Of a stretch of DNA of 64,000 nucleotides, positions 1-14,299 are shown in pieces. The translations under genes and the position numbers were made by a program. Location of the stretch: NCBI GenBank assembly GCA_035578155.1, contig JAPWDM010000048.1:656001-720000 (forward strand), given 5' to 3'. The DNA comes from Brachynemurus nebulosus (lineage: Eukaryota; Arthropoda; Insecta; Neuroptera; Myrmeleontidae). The notes beneath the pieces are model-generated. The model had not been told where the DNA came from. It saw only the letters and a list, made by a program, of their open reading frames with translations, and made no database searches. Every line of letters begins with the position of its first letter. Positions within the stretch are counted from its first letter, which is position 1.

Positions 1-21
1 TATTCGCCTTTTGTATGTAAG

Positions 22-331
22 GAAATGACCGTATATCTTTTGATGATCTGGCTACAATAATCGAAGAACGCTACGGCAATAGTGATTTTTCAGAGGGTAC
101 AATAAATAAAATTGTCAATGATGCAGATTTAGATCAATCAGGAGATATTAATTTTATTGGTAAATATCCTAAATGACTGTTCACTGTGTAAAAATATATT
201 TTCTAAGTTTTCTTTTTATTTTAGAATATCGAAAAATAATTACGAAACTGGAAAAGAAACAAATATTTCTGGAAAAGACAAGTGAAAGAATTGAACAAAA
301 AACGAATAAAACAGAAAAGGATGAACTGTAA
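22..331 (+). CDS. EF-hand calcium-binding protein, 3' end of gene (partial)
   Basis: Two spliced exons are visible, 22-159 and 225-331. They are joined by a 65 nt intron with a GTAAAT donor and a pyrimidine-rich TTTTAG acceptor. The first exon opens after an AG at 20-21 because the frame has a stop just upstream; earlier exons lie outside the window. The spliced frame contains a canonical 12-residue EF loop from nt 126 (DLDQSGDINFIE, with acids at 1, 3 and 12 and Gly at 6). A lysine- and glutamate-rich tail follows and ends in KDEL directly before TAA at 329-331. EF-hand identity is clear, but the exact family is not recognised. The weak upstream half (NDRISFDD) looks like the end of another, degenerate loop. 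It is not a troponin C: the tail differs from the three paralogues further right. The KDEL end may be an ER-retention signal or chance. Confidence 0.72.
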
Positions 332-511
332 ATAATAAATATTAAAATTAATTAATTTATAAATTAATAAATTAAAAAAAAATGATTAGATAGATAATAT
401 AAGTTTCATCAAGAATAAAAAAATATTTTTAAAAATTTTATAGGCAATTTCGACTACTTTAAGGTTATATTTTTTGCAGTGTAACACTACAGAAGTACAA
501 ATTACACTATA
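332..511. other. AT-rich 3' flank of the EF-hand gene
   Basis: AT-rich sequence with AATAAAT and similar strings just after the stop (331-375) that could serve as polyadenylation signals. No other feature was seen. Confidence 0.4.
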
Positions 512-679
512 CAGTCGTCCTTCAACTTATTGACAATTTAAGTTATTGACGATGATCGTAGTTTACCTTAAGTTATAGACAAATCATATGTATGTACATA
601 CAGGTGGTTTGTCTATAACTTGAGGTAAACTATGATCATTGTCAATAAGTTAAATTGTCAATAAGTTGAGGGACGACGG
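512..679. mobile_element. Palindromic MITE, Tc1/mariner-pogo type (TA target)
   Basis: Near-perfect inverted repeat. The left end reads CAGTCGTCCTTCAACTTATT and the right end is its reverse complement with a few changes (ending GGACGACGG). It is flanked by TA at 510-511 and 680-681. The arms meet around 590-600 at a short centre of ATGT/ATAC repeats. CAGT-type termini with a TA duplication suggest a pogo/Tigger-derived MITE. No coding capacity. Confidence 0.8.
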
Positions 680-681
680 TA

Positions 682-2918
<2,237 letters not shown>

Positions 2919-2933
2919 CTCGCTACCTTTTAA

Positions 2934-3823
2934 GGGGGACCACTAGTGTGACAACCAGGAAAAGGTGATTTTTGGGAATTTTTTTAAAGAAAACTACTGT
3001 AGGGTATGTTTTAATATTTTGAGGATATTCTTTGATATATAATAAATTCATGATAAAATTTTTGGACTAAAAAATTGAAAATTCAGTGAGTCATTCGAGG
3101 GCTCCTAAGGCTCCAAAAAAAAGTTCCCCCACTGCTGCAGTGATAGCGGCCTTCACACTGCCTGAAATCAATAAAACCGAAAAGCTTATCAAACTAGAAA
3201 GTATGGTCCATATCGTGAACCTCAATCGAAAAAAAAAGTTGAAATTTAACAAAATAGCGGAGTTTTTAAAAAAAAGTTTCAAATTTTGCCCAAAAATTTG
3301 ATGGTTGTTGGCTTGCGAAAATTACATTTTTTATTCGATCGGAAAACTGGAGGTTCATAGTACGAAGAAATATATATAAAAGAAGCTACAATAAGAATCA
3401 AGTCGATCGAATGATTTGTCTTCGAGTTATAACTGCAGCAAATTTGAAAAATGTAATTTTTCGTAATTTTACCTTTTAGTTTTAATCACTGAAAATTTTT
3501 TATAATATTATTTAAGATGTACTGACTACAACGGTCATAGTAAAACTAGATGAGTCGCTTAAGGGTGTCAAGGTCTAGCTTCTCTACAACATTTGACTGG
3601 CAGCCACGTCCAGAAACTCCCGAACTATCAACCTTCATACATTTCTCAATACCTCAAAGTTAACAATGAAAATCAGAATCCACTCTACGGATGGCTGTAA
3701 CTCAAAAACAATTTGAGATATGTATACTTGAAATTTTAGTATGTTATTTTTAAAGGTATAGACTATCGAAACAAGCAAAAAAAATTTTTCCAATTTTTTT
3801 AAAACGTCACATTAGTGGTCCCC
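2934..3823. mobile_element. 890 bp non-autonomous TIR element flanked by TTAA/TTAG
   Basis: The left terminus GGGGGACCACTAGTGTGAC is mirrored at the right by GTCACATTAGTGGTCCCC. The flanks are TTAA (2930-2933) and TTAG (3824-3827), probably a decayed TTAA duplication. TTAA targets are used by piggyBac and Kolobok; purine-rich ends starting G fit Kolobok better, but this is inference. The short reading frames inside (for example at 3086-3301) look spurious. The interior shows no transposase motif. Confidence 0.75.
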
Positions 3824-3829
3824 TTAGTA

Positions 3830-4500
3830 TGTGTAGAGTTCCCCTATGGAAGTTAAGAGCTGAAATTTGGTAAGTGGGGCTCATTCCGATGTACAACAAT
3901 ACTGTCAAAGTGGGGTCAAATTTTGGGCAAATTTTAGATCCGACCCAACCTTTAAGGGGGTGGTGGGGGATGGTAAAACAATTAAACTTTTCCAAACCGG
4001 TTGGAAATATTGTTTCGGTCAATTATCTACAACATATCCAAAATTCAGCTTCCTAGGATGATTTGGAGGGAGTAGAGGGGGAAAAAAGTATTTTGGCTAG
4101 ATCTAACACGCACACAGCCTCCCAGAATTAACGAACAGGCTTTGGTGTGTTGATAAAGTTCGTACCTAGGTTGTGCTTTTTGGAGGTTTTAATATCTTAC
4201 CCCCACCCCTATCATTTTTAAACTACAATTTCATGCTTTTTCGACGTTTTCGAAGATTGTACCATTCGCACAGGTCACCTAAATAAACCTAGAGGACTGA
4301 AATTTTGTATTCGGACTGAGTTAGTATCAAGGGAGGGCGGCTTTTGGGGGTCTGAACTTTGAACCTTTACCCCCACCATTTTTATACCAAAAAGAACATG
4401 ATTTTTCTTGTTTTTTAACAGTTTCGTTCGGGTCAAAATCTCCCCAAATTAACCTAGAGGGCAGAAATTTTGCGTACACGTTAAGCTAATAGCCAGCCAC
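3830..4500. repeat. Dispersed repeat, also present inverted near 11.9-12.5 kb
   Basis: Blocks such as 'gagctgaaatt..gtaagtggggct' and the following segment match, in reverse complement, sequence at about 12300-12510. Pieces like 'aaattttgtattcggactga' resemble text near 11990-12030. The block is relatively GC-rich with runs of G. It is part of a transposon family whose ends I could not fix. Confidence 0.55.
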
Positions 4501-5267
4501 TGCATCGAAGACAATGGTATTGTTAAATGTGTTTTAAATGCATTACTTTTTCTAACACAAGTAGGCCAATAGTAATTTTAAAAAATTAAAAAAAAATGAA
4601 CTTACTTTTATAACAAATGCAATACACAAATATTAAGTAATTTAATAAAAACGTTACTAAAGTCACTGTTTAATTATAAAATAGGAATTTTGGATTTTTA
4701 TTATTTATAAAGTAAAAATTTGGGATTTTTTTGGAAAGAAAAAATATCTTCATCAGGGCCTTCCAGTTAACTATTTAAGTTCCTTTTTTAATATTTAAAA
4801 ATAAAACACAAAGCAATTGGCGGATAAGCATGGGTAGGAATGCCTTCGTACGAATTGCGTTGGCTTTTTTCCTGCTATCTGCTATCGGCACAAAATTGAA
4901 ATTTACTGATTCAGCCCTTAAAAACTTAAAATCTTTTTTTAAAGCCCCGATCAACCGGACTCGTATTATCAGTTTTGAAACCACCAAAATGACAAATCGC
5001 TTGTAGACTTTCAATTACATTTCGCTTATTGACATTCAATACCGAAGATTAAAGGAAAAATTCGACTTCCGTGATGGGGCCCCGTTTCTCACAGCGTTTT
5101 TATTAGAATACATAACAGTTTCCGTTATGATTCTAATAAGTAAAATAAATAACAATTTAAAAGAACTATAAAAATATATTTTTTTCAATTTGTAGAGACA
5201 TCTTATAGCATAAGAAATAAATATTACAATAAATTATAAATAATGACAGAAGACTGACGGCATCTGT
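4501..5267. other. Intergenic and 3' flank of TnC-A
   Basis: AT-rich, with no gene recognised. Contains the downstream flank of the minus-strand troponin C gene. The AATAAA on the minus strand that overlaps the stop codon (5267-5272) is probably coincidental. Confidence 0.4.
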
Positions 5268-6018
5268 TTATTCTCCAGTCATTACTTCCATAAATTCTGT
5301 AAATTAAAAGATTATGATTATATGTATTTAGAATAAAATTAAAAGTTTTAACTAAAATTAAGGATTCACAAACAACTAATATTAAACAATTTCATCGTAT
5401 CTTAAATAAATCTTTTAACAATTATTTTTATTGTTTCTTGTCGGAATAAAAATATTAATTTACCATCAAAATCAACGGTTCCTGATCCATCGGAATCAAT
5501 TTCCTTAATCATTTGATCTAAATCTTCAGCCGTTAATTTGTCGTCTAATTCAGCCAAAATAGAACGTAAAACATCCGTTGTAATGTAGCCATTACCTGTA
5601 GAAATACAATGCAGACGAGATTATTAGATTACAATAGATTCCAAAAATATAAAAGTTATTTACACACCTTCACGATCGTATAATCGGAAAGCTTCACGAA
5701 GTTCTTTTTGCATAGCTTCAGTATCCTCTTCCACTAGAAAGCGAGCAGCCAAATTGCAAAAGTCATCAAATACTAATTTACCGGAACCATTATCGAATTC
5801 TGTTATAATTTCCTCTAACGTAATATCATCAACTTGACAACCTAACATATCTAAAATTGTTCCAATCATGTCGATCCCAATGGAACCACATTTTTGCTGA
5901 TCAAATGCATTGAAAGCATTTCGGAGAACTACATAATAAAATTAATGAGCATATTATTTGCCAAGAAAAATTGTTTTTCATCTAACTTACGTGCAATTTG
6001 TTCCTTGTCAAGTTCATC
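5268..6018 (-). CDS. Troponin C paralogue A (site II defective, F1-like); first exon not identified
   Basis: Troponin C is the calcium sensor of the thin filament in striated muscle, binding troponin I and T. Minus-strand exons, in order: 5991-6018, 5668-5928, 5464-5595, 5268-5296, all with GT-AG introns in phase 1. They give 149 residues starting DELDKEQ and ending FMEVMTGE; the missing first exon should add only the initiator Met and perhaps a few residues. Four EF hands are visible. Loop I ([12 protein letters not shown]) and loop III ([12 protein letters not shown]) lack the position-12 acid, as is usual in insects. Loop IV ([12 protein letters not shown]) is intact. Loop II reads [12 protein letters not shown]: relative to the other two paralogues one codon is missing near 5790, so the first acidic ligand is displaced and site II should not bind calcium. 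Exon 3 is 261 nt against 264 nt in B and C. Family assignment is very secure; the F1 role is inferred. Confidence 0.93.
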
Positions 6019-6091
6019 CTGTAAAAAAGATTCTCTAATTAAAATTGAATTTAAACATTTTTATTAATTTTTAATTTCACTTGTTGGTGTT

Positions 6092-6114
6092 TATGTATGT
6101 ATGTATGTATGTAT
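6092..6114. repeat. (ATGT)n microsatellite
   Basis: Five to six tandem TATG units just upstream of TnC-A exon 2. Confidence 0.9.
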
Positions 6115-6119
6115 GATTG

Positions 6120-6260
6120 TTTGGTCTAAATTTTGCAATTAAAATTGAAACAAGTTCAAATTGAGCTATAGGTTTCAAATTTTCCATATGTGCATAACTT
6201 TAATGACAATACAATATTGTGTACTTAGTGTTGCCCTAAATCCTCGTAAAATGTCCCAAG
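6120..6260. repeat. Dispersed repeat copy 1 (partner near 58510)
   Basis: Shares 'caagttc..attgagcta', 'gtttcaaatttt', 'cataactttaatgacaatac' and 'aatatt' in the same order as the sequence at about 58550-58640. A diverged interspersed repeat, ends not defined. Confidence 0.55.
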
Positions 6261-8462
6261 ATGGCGTATAGCATTTTTCTTCACAACCACCTCGAAAGGG
6301 GTATCAAATGAAAATGTTAGACAAGAATAATATGGTTGTAAATGGCATGACGTCGTTTAAAACCAAAATGACGCCACTGCAATATGCCGGACCATACCCA
6401 CTTTTTTCACTACCTCCTCGACATAGGTGTCAGCGAAAAGGGTTAAACAAGTTTAACGCGGCAAATGGCACGATACTCTCGACATGTATAAACTATTTTA
6501 CAAAAATTAAACGATATCATTCAAAATCCCATATAACAGACACACCAAGACATTACACTGTTTTTTTTTCTCTAGCACGATGTAATTGACATGGGTATCA
6601 AAAGAAAATGTTAAACAAGTAATACAATAATCAATTTACTTTTCTCTATTCCGTGCTTATGGCGCTTACAATTTAAATTAACACTAGAGCCGACCAGATA
6701 TAGGTGTAAACGATGCGCCGCACAAGGTCCCGTACCGCTAATTCTGGGAAAGTGGCTAACAGGTGATCTCAAGTATTATATGAATAGATACAAATATTTA
6801 AAGAAAATGGATTTATTTCCCAGTTTGTCTTTAACAGGATTATTTCTTGCCCTGTATCTGATAAATATTGTAGAGTGTAGACGAATTTTTTCTGGATTTA
6901 CTTAATGCCAGAGAGTACAAAAGTGACGTTAAATATTAAGTATATTTTACAAAATTAAATAGAAAATTCACCTCAGTTGTCTACTTAAATACTTAATAGC
7001 GTAGGACTTGGAAAAATATGAATTCCGCTTCTAGTATATTTGAGTAATATCGGCGAAACATAAGTATGTTACAGAAATTTAAAAATTTAAGATGGTATCG
7101 GTTTTTAGCATACGAAGCAATTATTTTATTGTTATATAATTTATTAATGATTTTTTGGGTGAAATGTTAATTTTATTTAAATATCATGGTAGAGTACTTA
7201 TTTTTAGGTGTGGCCTATATTATACCAATTTGTGCCATATTTAAAATAGCAAAATATAATTAATTATAATTTTATTGTACTAAATTCGCTTCAAGATCCC
7301 ACAAGTCAACTTTACACCGGGCCTCGCGCTTGCTCGAGTCGCACCTGATTACTATTATAAAACATAATTAGAAACCCATGGAAAAAGTTATGGGTAAATA
7401 TCCAGGGAGAAAAATATTAGTTTCTAGTATTTTAATAACTTTCTCAAAAGTTATAAATGATAAAACTATTTCACACGTTTGGTTTCCATAAGATTTTTTT
7501 TCCGTTGTTGAATTTTAATGCCTCCTGTTTACTCGAGAGTAGAGACGCTATCCTTGATTGTTATTTCATGGTAAATGCGATTAACCAAACTTTAAATTAA
7601 AATTATAAAACTTTGTCATATGACAGAATTCACTAGCACCGAAAAAAATTTTAATACAATTTTTCCAAACTAAAATATTAATTCTGAATTTCTTTTGAAC
7701 AAGAACTTGCTTTTAAAACTATACAAGTTTATTTGACTACTAACCATTTTTGAAAAATTCAAATAATCACACAATCAATTTAAACTATAATGAACTACTA
7801 CTAAACCGTTACCACTAAATAATTTGTAACTAAAATTTCAACAATAATAGTCAATGGATCACTGAACAAATGCTTACTAATTAATTTCAATTTATAATTG
7901 ATCAATTATATTATTGATTGCTAACTATTCAAATATTAATTACATACAAATTGCTTTATTTTTAGATTGGTAAACAAAAAGTAACCTCTCGTGACAATTT
8001 TTTAAATTGTTTGAATTTGATCGGAAAGTAGGGCAATGTTATATTGGTGAACTGGAATTTACCCTTTTCTATTCGCGTATAGCTATTTGTTTTCATAAAT
8101 ACATTTCACATTGACATATTTATTATCACAAAGAGTTACAATACAAGTGGTGAATGAAAAATGCTTTCAAAAGCGCACTATGTACGTATTTACATATTAT
8201 GATACTTTCTTTATTAACTGAAAAATATTTATTAACGACAAGGTAATTAAAATTTTATTTTGATATACTTTTAACGATAAGTGAAGACAAATTTGAAATT
8301 TCCACCCTCTCAAGGTGTCTATTTTCAATTTCACTCATTCCACAGTAAGTCAGTCTCTATCAAAATTAAAGAAGTTTATAATTTTTTCACCGCCAAAATT
8401 AATTTTTTAAATAAAAATGTTTTAATAATAGAAATGTGTTAAAGAAATTATATTTTTTTTAA

Positions 8463-9323
8463 GGGGGAGTTCAAATAAAAAAGCAACTTTTTTATTTATG
8501 ATTATTTTGCTTGTTGAAATTTTTTTTCAAATTAAGGAGGGCTTCAAATAGAAAATTTTGTTTTTAAAACATACAGTACTCTTCCCTGTGGGGGGAGGGG
8601 GCCTTTTTTCACAAGTTTTTAAGCGTTTACAAGGAACGTCATATCTCAAAAAGTAATGAATATTTTTTAAATATTTTTCATTATTTTATTCCTAAAGGAC
8701 CTGTCCATAAAGCTGAGTATGGGTTTCAGGTAATTTGTAAACTAGAAAATTGTAATCCCAAACTTCTAAAAATTATAAAACCCAATTTTTTATTAAAAAA
8801 AAAAAAAATGTTTAAAAATAGTTACAATTGTTCAAACCGAAAAAGCATACTCCATTTTATGCGCAATATGTTTATGAACAAAATAAAAAAACAACTAAGT
8901 CTCTATCTTTTCTAGAACTTGAGATATGATTTTCCTTGTCGGAAAAAATACAACTTTCGGGAAACGGTAAAAAACAAAAATAATAACAAAAGAAGCGGAT
9001 TACTCACTGTTTATTAAAACGTCTACAAAGGCATACAAATAAAAGAACATTATCTCAGTGAATACTATAACTCATGTATACACCAAAACTAAATATTACT
9101 GATCAAATCGCGAAGGGGGGGGGGGCGAGCGTTGTCTGCAAATGAGCAGCAACTTGGTTGTGCAGCGGCTCACAAATAAATATTTTTCTACTTGAAAACA
9201 AAAATTTTTTGGCCATGTTTTATATGTCACCGTGTTTGTAAAGAACCACAGAACAAAATAAAAACAAAAAACGAAATTCGAAAAAAATTTGTTTTTTAGC
9301 CGTTTCTGGCGTGAACTCCTCCC
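8463..9323. mobile_element. 861 bp TIR element with TTAA target duplication
   Basis: The left end GGGGGAGTTCA and right end TGAACTCCTCCC are inverted repeats, each flanked by TTAA (8459-8462 and 9324-9327). A second copy of the terminal motif (ttaaggagggcttcaa) occurs at about 8533. Internal partial inverted pieces around 'catatctcaa' (8640) and 'cttgagatatg' (8930) extend the palindromy. The TTAA duplication and G-rich ends suggest Kolobok-like or piggyBac-like MITE ancestry, as for 2934-3823. No transposase was seen. Confidence 0.72.
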
Positions 9324-9327
9324 TTAA

Positions 9328-10650
9328 GAAACTAGTTAACTACGTAGAATCTATCAAAATTTCGACAACGAAATGGTAGAGCATTAAAATTAAGAATTGA
9401 AGTTTGTAATATAAGGATGAATAGAAAAATAATAATGATAACTTGTTGCCAGGATTGGTGTTTTGTCAGGATTCGTGTTTATTAGATCTAGCTCCGAGTA
9501 ACTATTTTCTGCTCCCCAAGCTCAAAGTTTGGGTCGGCAGACAAAGATTTTCATCGAAAGATTACTGAACTGTAAAACGGTACATTGTTTTAACGAAATA
9601 TATTCACTCTCATAGACGACTATCGCAGAATAATTAACTCTTATGTAAGTGACGAGATATCTGATACTTTTAGGCCTTTAAGTATGCATATTCAAATTAA
9701 AACAATTTATATTAGAGGAATACATAATTAAGTTGACACTTTATGAGGGAAAATAGGCAAGAATTTATGCTATTAATATATATTATATTTACACATTTAT
9801 TTAAATGTTTAAGTCGCCGGTAACTAATTCGGGTGTCACAGAAAATCTCGTGAGGAAAAATAAATTTATGAATGAAAAAAACTTAAGAAGCGTACTGACT
9901 TTTAACTTGAAAATAATAACAAACATTTTCTTAAAGTATTAACTTCACAAATTAAACGTACTTTTCTTTAAATTTAAAACGCAATTTTTTTTTTAAATTG
10001 ACATTACAAATTGAGCAATCGCCTCAGCTTCTGGAAGTTTTGTCTATTAAGGAGCATTACAAGGAAGATAGTGGATTTTATGAGCATATAAATACAATTA
10101 TTTACCACGGCACACTGCCTAATGTCTTTAAATTCTAAAATATTAATGGGGCACTGCCCTTTGTTTCACATTAATCCCAAAAAAGAAATAGTACGAATAA
10201 TAAATTAACAGAAGTTAAATTTCGATTCTAAAGATTAATTTCAGGTATGGTAAGCGGAAAAATTATTCTTTTCAAGAATATTGAATAGGGTCTCAAAGGG
10301 AAGATAATTAAAGCACTAATTCAATAATCTATATAACTCTACATATTTATTAGATATTTCCTTATCACCAGAAGAATTGCTCAAAAAAAAAAAATACACT
10401 GCCAATGGCGTGTGGCACACAGCTTCCTCGTACTCGTAAAAGACTTTAAAACAGTACTCTACTAAATATATATACCGTGAAATTATATTTTCGCCTTAAA
10501 GTTCATAAAAAATTGTTGTAATTCAAAATACTAAAAGGCTAAATCATAAAATAATAGCAACAATATTTTAGAAATTAGCCTCCAAAATACCCTAAAAATT
10601 TGAGCTCAATGGGACTAGCAATAAATAAGATATTGACATTTAATGAGATT
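9328..10650. other. AT-rich intergenic DNA, nothing recognised
   Basis: No coding potential, clear repeat boundary or RNA structure was noticed. Confidence 0.4.
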
Positions 10651-10945
10651 TCATGGTAGCGGCGTAGCTACCGTTACTCCGATTTCGATTAAATTTATAG
10701 GGGACCATCTAAGAACCAAACTGCATAATTTCTGAAAATTTCATAAAAAAGAATTGCATAGTTCAGAAGTTATGCCATTTGGTGCAATTTTGGAATGACA
10801 TGGCAGCGGCGTTGCTACCGTTACGCCGATTTTGACTAAATTCATAGCGGACCATCTAGGAACCAAACTGCATAACTTCTAAAAATTTCATTAAATACAA
10901 TCGAATAGTTCAGAAGTTCTGCCACTTGGTGCAAACTGGCGACGC
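10651..10945. repeat. Tandem duplication, two units of about 148 bp
   Basis: Both units carry 'catggYagcggcgtWgctac', a 'ggaccatcta-gaacc' block and 'agttcagaagttMtgccaYt' at matching spacing (10651-10798 and 10799-10945). The second unit runs into 'cagacggacagacaaac', a string common at the ends of old arthropod repeats. Probably an internal duplication in a transposon fragment. Confidence 0.75.
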
Positions 10946-11929
10946 ACAGACGGACAGACAAACACCAAACCAAAATTGTTCAGGAAGCACTAAAACGTAA
11001 AATGTGTGTAAAAAAATGTCATTTTGGAGAGAAAAAATTTTTTATTTTTTAAAAGTAATTACAATGCTTCCGCTACCTACTTTAGTAGTCTCGGAAGCAA
11101 AAACTGAAAAAATTAATGAACATACTACGAGGTGTAAATTTATTGAAAATTATCAGAACTGAAATTTCTTAAGAAGAATTGCAAAATAACAGTATATCTC
11201 TCAATAAAACCTTTCGTTATTAATTAAATAATTTTATTTAATAAAAAATAAAATAAGCAGGCTTATGAATATATTTAAAAATTTTTCTGGTATAGTTTTT
11301 CAATATTTAAATGAGATGACTTTTCAAGTACGACAATAATCAGCAGTATTGTTCGCAGCATGTATCCTACTTATCTATATTAATGCAAAAGAAACCGTCG
11401 CTTGTAAAACAGGTAACAAATTTAAATACAATTGGAGTGAACATAGGGTGGTATTTGTTGTAAGCAATAAAATAATTTAACATCTTGAAAGTTTATGGTC
11501 ACTAATAACACCCTCTCGAAAAGTCATCCCAAAAATTGTTGGAAAAGGTATAACTCATGTTACACATGGAGACATGGTGTACGCAGTCATCTAGGTTGGG
11601 GTTGAATCTCTGTTCTATTTAATTACTGTAGATGATTTAAAAATTATACAAAGATAAAATGAATTCTCTTTATTTAGTTCACATTAAAAGAACAAGCATC
11701 TATGTTAAAACAAAAATTTTGAAAATTCCAAGAGAAGTCACTCATGTTACATCGCTTTGGTCACTCACGTTGCTTGTTTAAAGGTCCATATCATTCACAT
11801 GTATTACTTAAGGGAAATGAAAAAATACTTGAAATTAACTGATTATTTAATAATTTCACTGATAGTTATTACAACTGGGCACTCAAATTGGGTATTATTA
11901 CGAAAATAAATCATTTTCAACGTACACGA
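10946..11929. other. Intergenic DNA with recurring GTCACTCAYGTTAC motif
   Basis: Around 11550-11790 the string 'actcatgttac' or 'gtcactcacgtt' recurs three times. The same motif appears at 21660-21880, so a shared repeat family is likely. No gene recognised. Confidence 0.4.
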
Positions 11930-12389
11930 AAATGCCACGAAATTTCGGTGTAAAAACGAGGGAAGTCGGGGCAGGGAAATGTGGAATCCCTAAAAGACAC
12001 ACTCCGGATACTGACTCAATAAATATACAAAATTTCAGCGTTATATGTTTATTTGGGGGCCTGTAAGCGTGACACAAACAACGAAAACGTTGCAAAAACA
12101 TGAAATTCTGGCGTAAAAAAGGTGGAGATGAGGGTTAAACATTTTAACCGCCCAAAAGCACATTCCAGATACCAACTCTATCGAAACACAAAAATTCAAA
12201 TCCCTAGGTTAATTCTGGGGGGCTATAGGCGTGTCCAACTCCCCAAAAGAAGTTTTTCCGCTCTCTACTACTTCCAAATCGCACTTGGAAGCGAAAGTTG
12301 GGATATATTGTGTATAATTGTCCGAAACGGCCATTACCCAACTGGCTTAGGAAAGTTTTATAGTTTTGGTGTCCTCTACGACTTCCTCA

Positions 12390-12523
12390 AAGGATTCAAA
12401 TTTTGTCCAAAATTTATGCCCACTTTTATAATATGGTAGGTAAACTACGCATAGGAAATAGCCCCACTTATGGAATTTCAGCTCATTCTATCCATGGGGG
12501 GCCCTACATCTGTCAAAAGTTAC

Positions 12524-12593
<70 letters not shown>

Positions 12594-12664
12594 CTATTTC
12601 CTATGCGCAGTGTACCTACCATATTATAAAAGTGGGCATAAATTTTGGACAAAATTTGAATCCT

Positions 12665-12665
<1 letters not shown>
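12390..12665. mobile_element. Foldback with (TA)n at its centre
   Basis: Arms 12390-12462 and 12592-12665 are near-perfect reverse complements (about 73 bp, starting aaggattcaaattttg and ending ggaaatagcc). Between them lie a unique stretch and the (TA)n tract 12527-12591; a second tract starts just outside the right arm. The left arm and its flank belong to the repeat family also seen, inverted, at 3830-4060. Confidence 0.82.
12527..12591. repeat. (TA)n microsatellite
   Basis: Pure AT dinucleotide tract abutting the right foldback arm. Confidence 0.97.

Positions 12666-12671
<6 letters not shown>

Positions 12672-12756
<85 letters not shown>
12672..12756. repeat. (TA)n microsatellite
   Basis: Pure AT dinucleotide tract directly outside the right arm of the foldback. 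Confidence 0.97.
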
Positions 12757-12759
<3 letters not shown>

Positions 12760-13494
12760 CGTTCTCTTAAAATAAGCAAACCTAAAATAAGGAAATATTG
12801 TAAACAAACACACACACATTCAAACATGTTTATATTAAAAAGTAATAAAAATATTGTCAAAAAAATAAAAAATAACAGTATAAATGGTGTGACAAATAAT
12901 AAAGTGTTCATGAACTTTTTAATCATTTATTCAGAAAAATTAAAAATTTTGCAATTTGTACATTTACTTATGAGTAGAGCCCGGACACTGTAGTGTACTA
13001 TAAATCATCCTGTCAAAAAATTGAATGTTCTTCAGTAGCGCAAAAACAAGTATGAGGGGTTAAAAAATGAAAATATACTGTAATTTCAAAATCTATAGTC
13101 ATTTACAAATTTTAATTGTTATCATGTAAATGCAAAGAAAAATGATACTTTCAGTGAAGTGTAGCACACCTTATTAACATATTAATTTTCAACAAAAGAG
13201 TAGTCCAATACTGGCTAGATGCCTTGATGTTAGTTGCAACTAATAATTAATAACCAATGACGAAAATATTTTATCTTTATTATTTATTGAACATAGAAAC
13301 GTAATAAACCAACATGAGTAACAATATAAAAAATCACAACTGTAAGTTTAAAATAATTGGATACTATTTGCAATCTGTTTTCGATCGAAAGATTTTGATA
13401 ACGAAAAATAAGTATAATTTATAGTACATATTATATATTTGAAAGAATACTTCCTTTCCTTATATCATCCATTTTAGAAATATCGTTATTTTCG

Positions 13495-14285
13495 ATATCG
13501 ATAATTTTCGATAACGAAAAGTAGGTTCTGACAGTGGCAATACATTCGGAATACCCACAAGTTGCTTCGCTTAAGCCTTCAAAAATTTCGTTATTTTTGG
13601 GCTACGACGCACCGTTTAGGAGATATTTATGATTAAAGTTTTCGATAGCGAAAGTTAACGAAAAGTAGTTTTTTATAAAATTGTTCGGTTACTGACCAGA
13701 GCAATGGGACTAACAGAGTCTAAATTAACTCAATTTATGACAAGTTACGCGGTATCGATAATTTTCGATAACGAAAAGTAGGTTTTGATAGTCGCAATAC
13801 GTTCGGAATACCCACAACTTGCTTCGCTTAAGCCTTCAAAAATTTCGTTATTTTTGAGCTACGACGCACCGTTTAGGAGATATTTACGATTAAAGTTTTC
13901 GATAGCGAAAGTTAACGAACGGTAGTTTTTTTAAAAATTGTTCTGTTACTGACCAGATCAATGGGACTAACAGAGCCTAAATTAACTAGTTATAACCAAT
14001 TTATGACAAGTTACGCGGTATCGATAATTTTCGATAACGAAAAGTAGGTTCTGACAGTCGCAATCCGTTCGGAATACCCACAACTTGTTTCGCTTAAGCC
14101 TTCAAAAATTTCGTTATTTTTGAGCTACGACGCACCGTTTAGGAGATATTTACGATTAAAAAGTTTACGATTGCAAAAAGTAACGATTTGTCATTTTTTT
14201 TTTAAAATACACTATCGTTGACCAAATCAATGGGACTAATGGAGCTTAAATTCATCAATTATAACCAGTTTATGATAAATAATTC
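13495..14285. repeat. Satellite, three units of about 257-266 bp
   Basis: Aligned on 'attttcgataacgaaaagta' the unit starts are 257 and 266 bp apart; the difference is mostly an 'agttataacc' insertion. Each unit also holds 'caaaaatttcgttattttt', 'gacgcaccgtttaggagata' and 'caatgggactaa'. Related monomers lie inverted at about 46680-47070 inside the TnC-B intron element, and a short piece lies in the loop of the foldback at 36534. Confidence 0.9.
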
Positions 14286-14299
14286 GTTTTGTTTGCTAG

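Larger units (their letters stand above)
6019..8458. other. Upstream region of TnC-A and intergenic DNA
   Basis: Should contain TnC-A exon 1 and its promoter, but neither could be fixed by eye. Holds a (ATGT)n microsatellite at 6092-6114 and a dispersed repeat at about 6120-6260 that recurs near 58510. The 93-codon frame at 6308-6589 has no recognisable domain and is probably spurious. Confidence 0.4.

Noticed and set aside
6308..6589. 93-codon + strand frame upstream of TnC-A
   Set aside because: Sits beside a dispersed repeat, has no domain and overlaps the expected TnC-A promoter or first intron.
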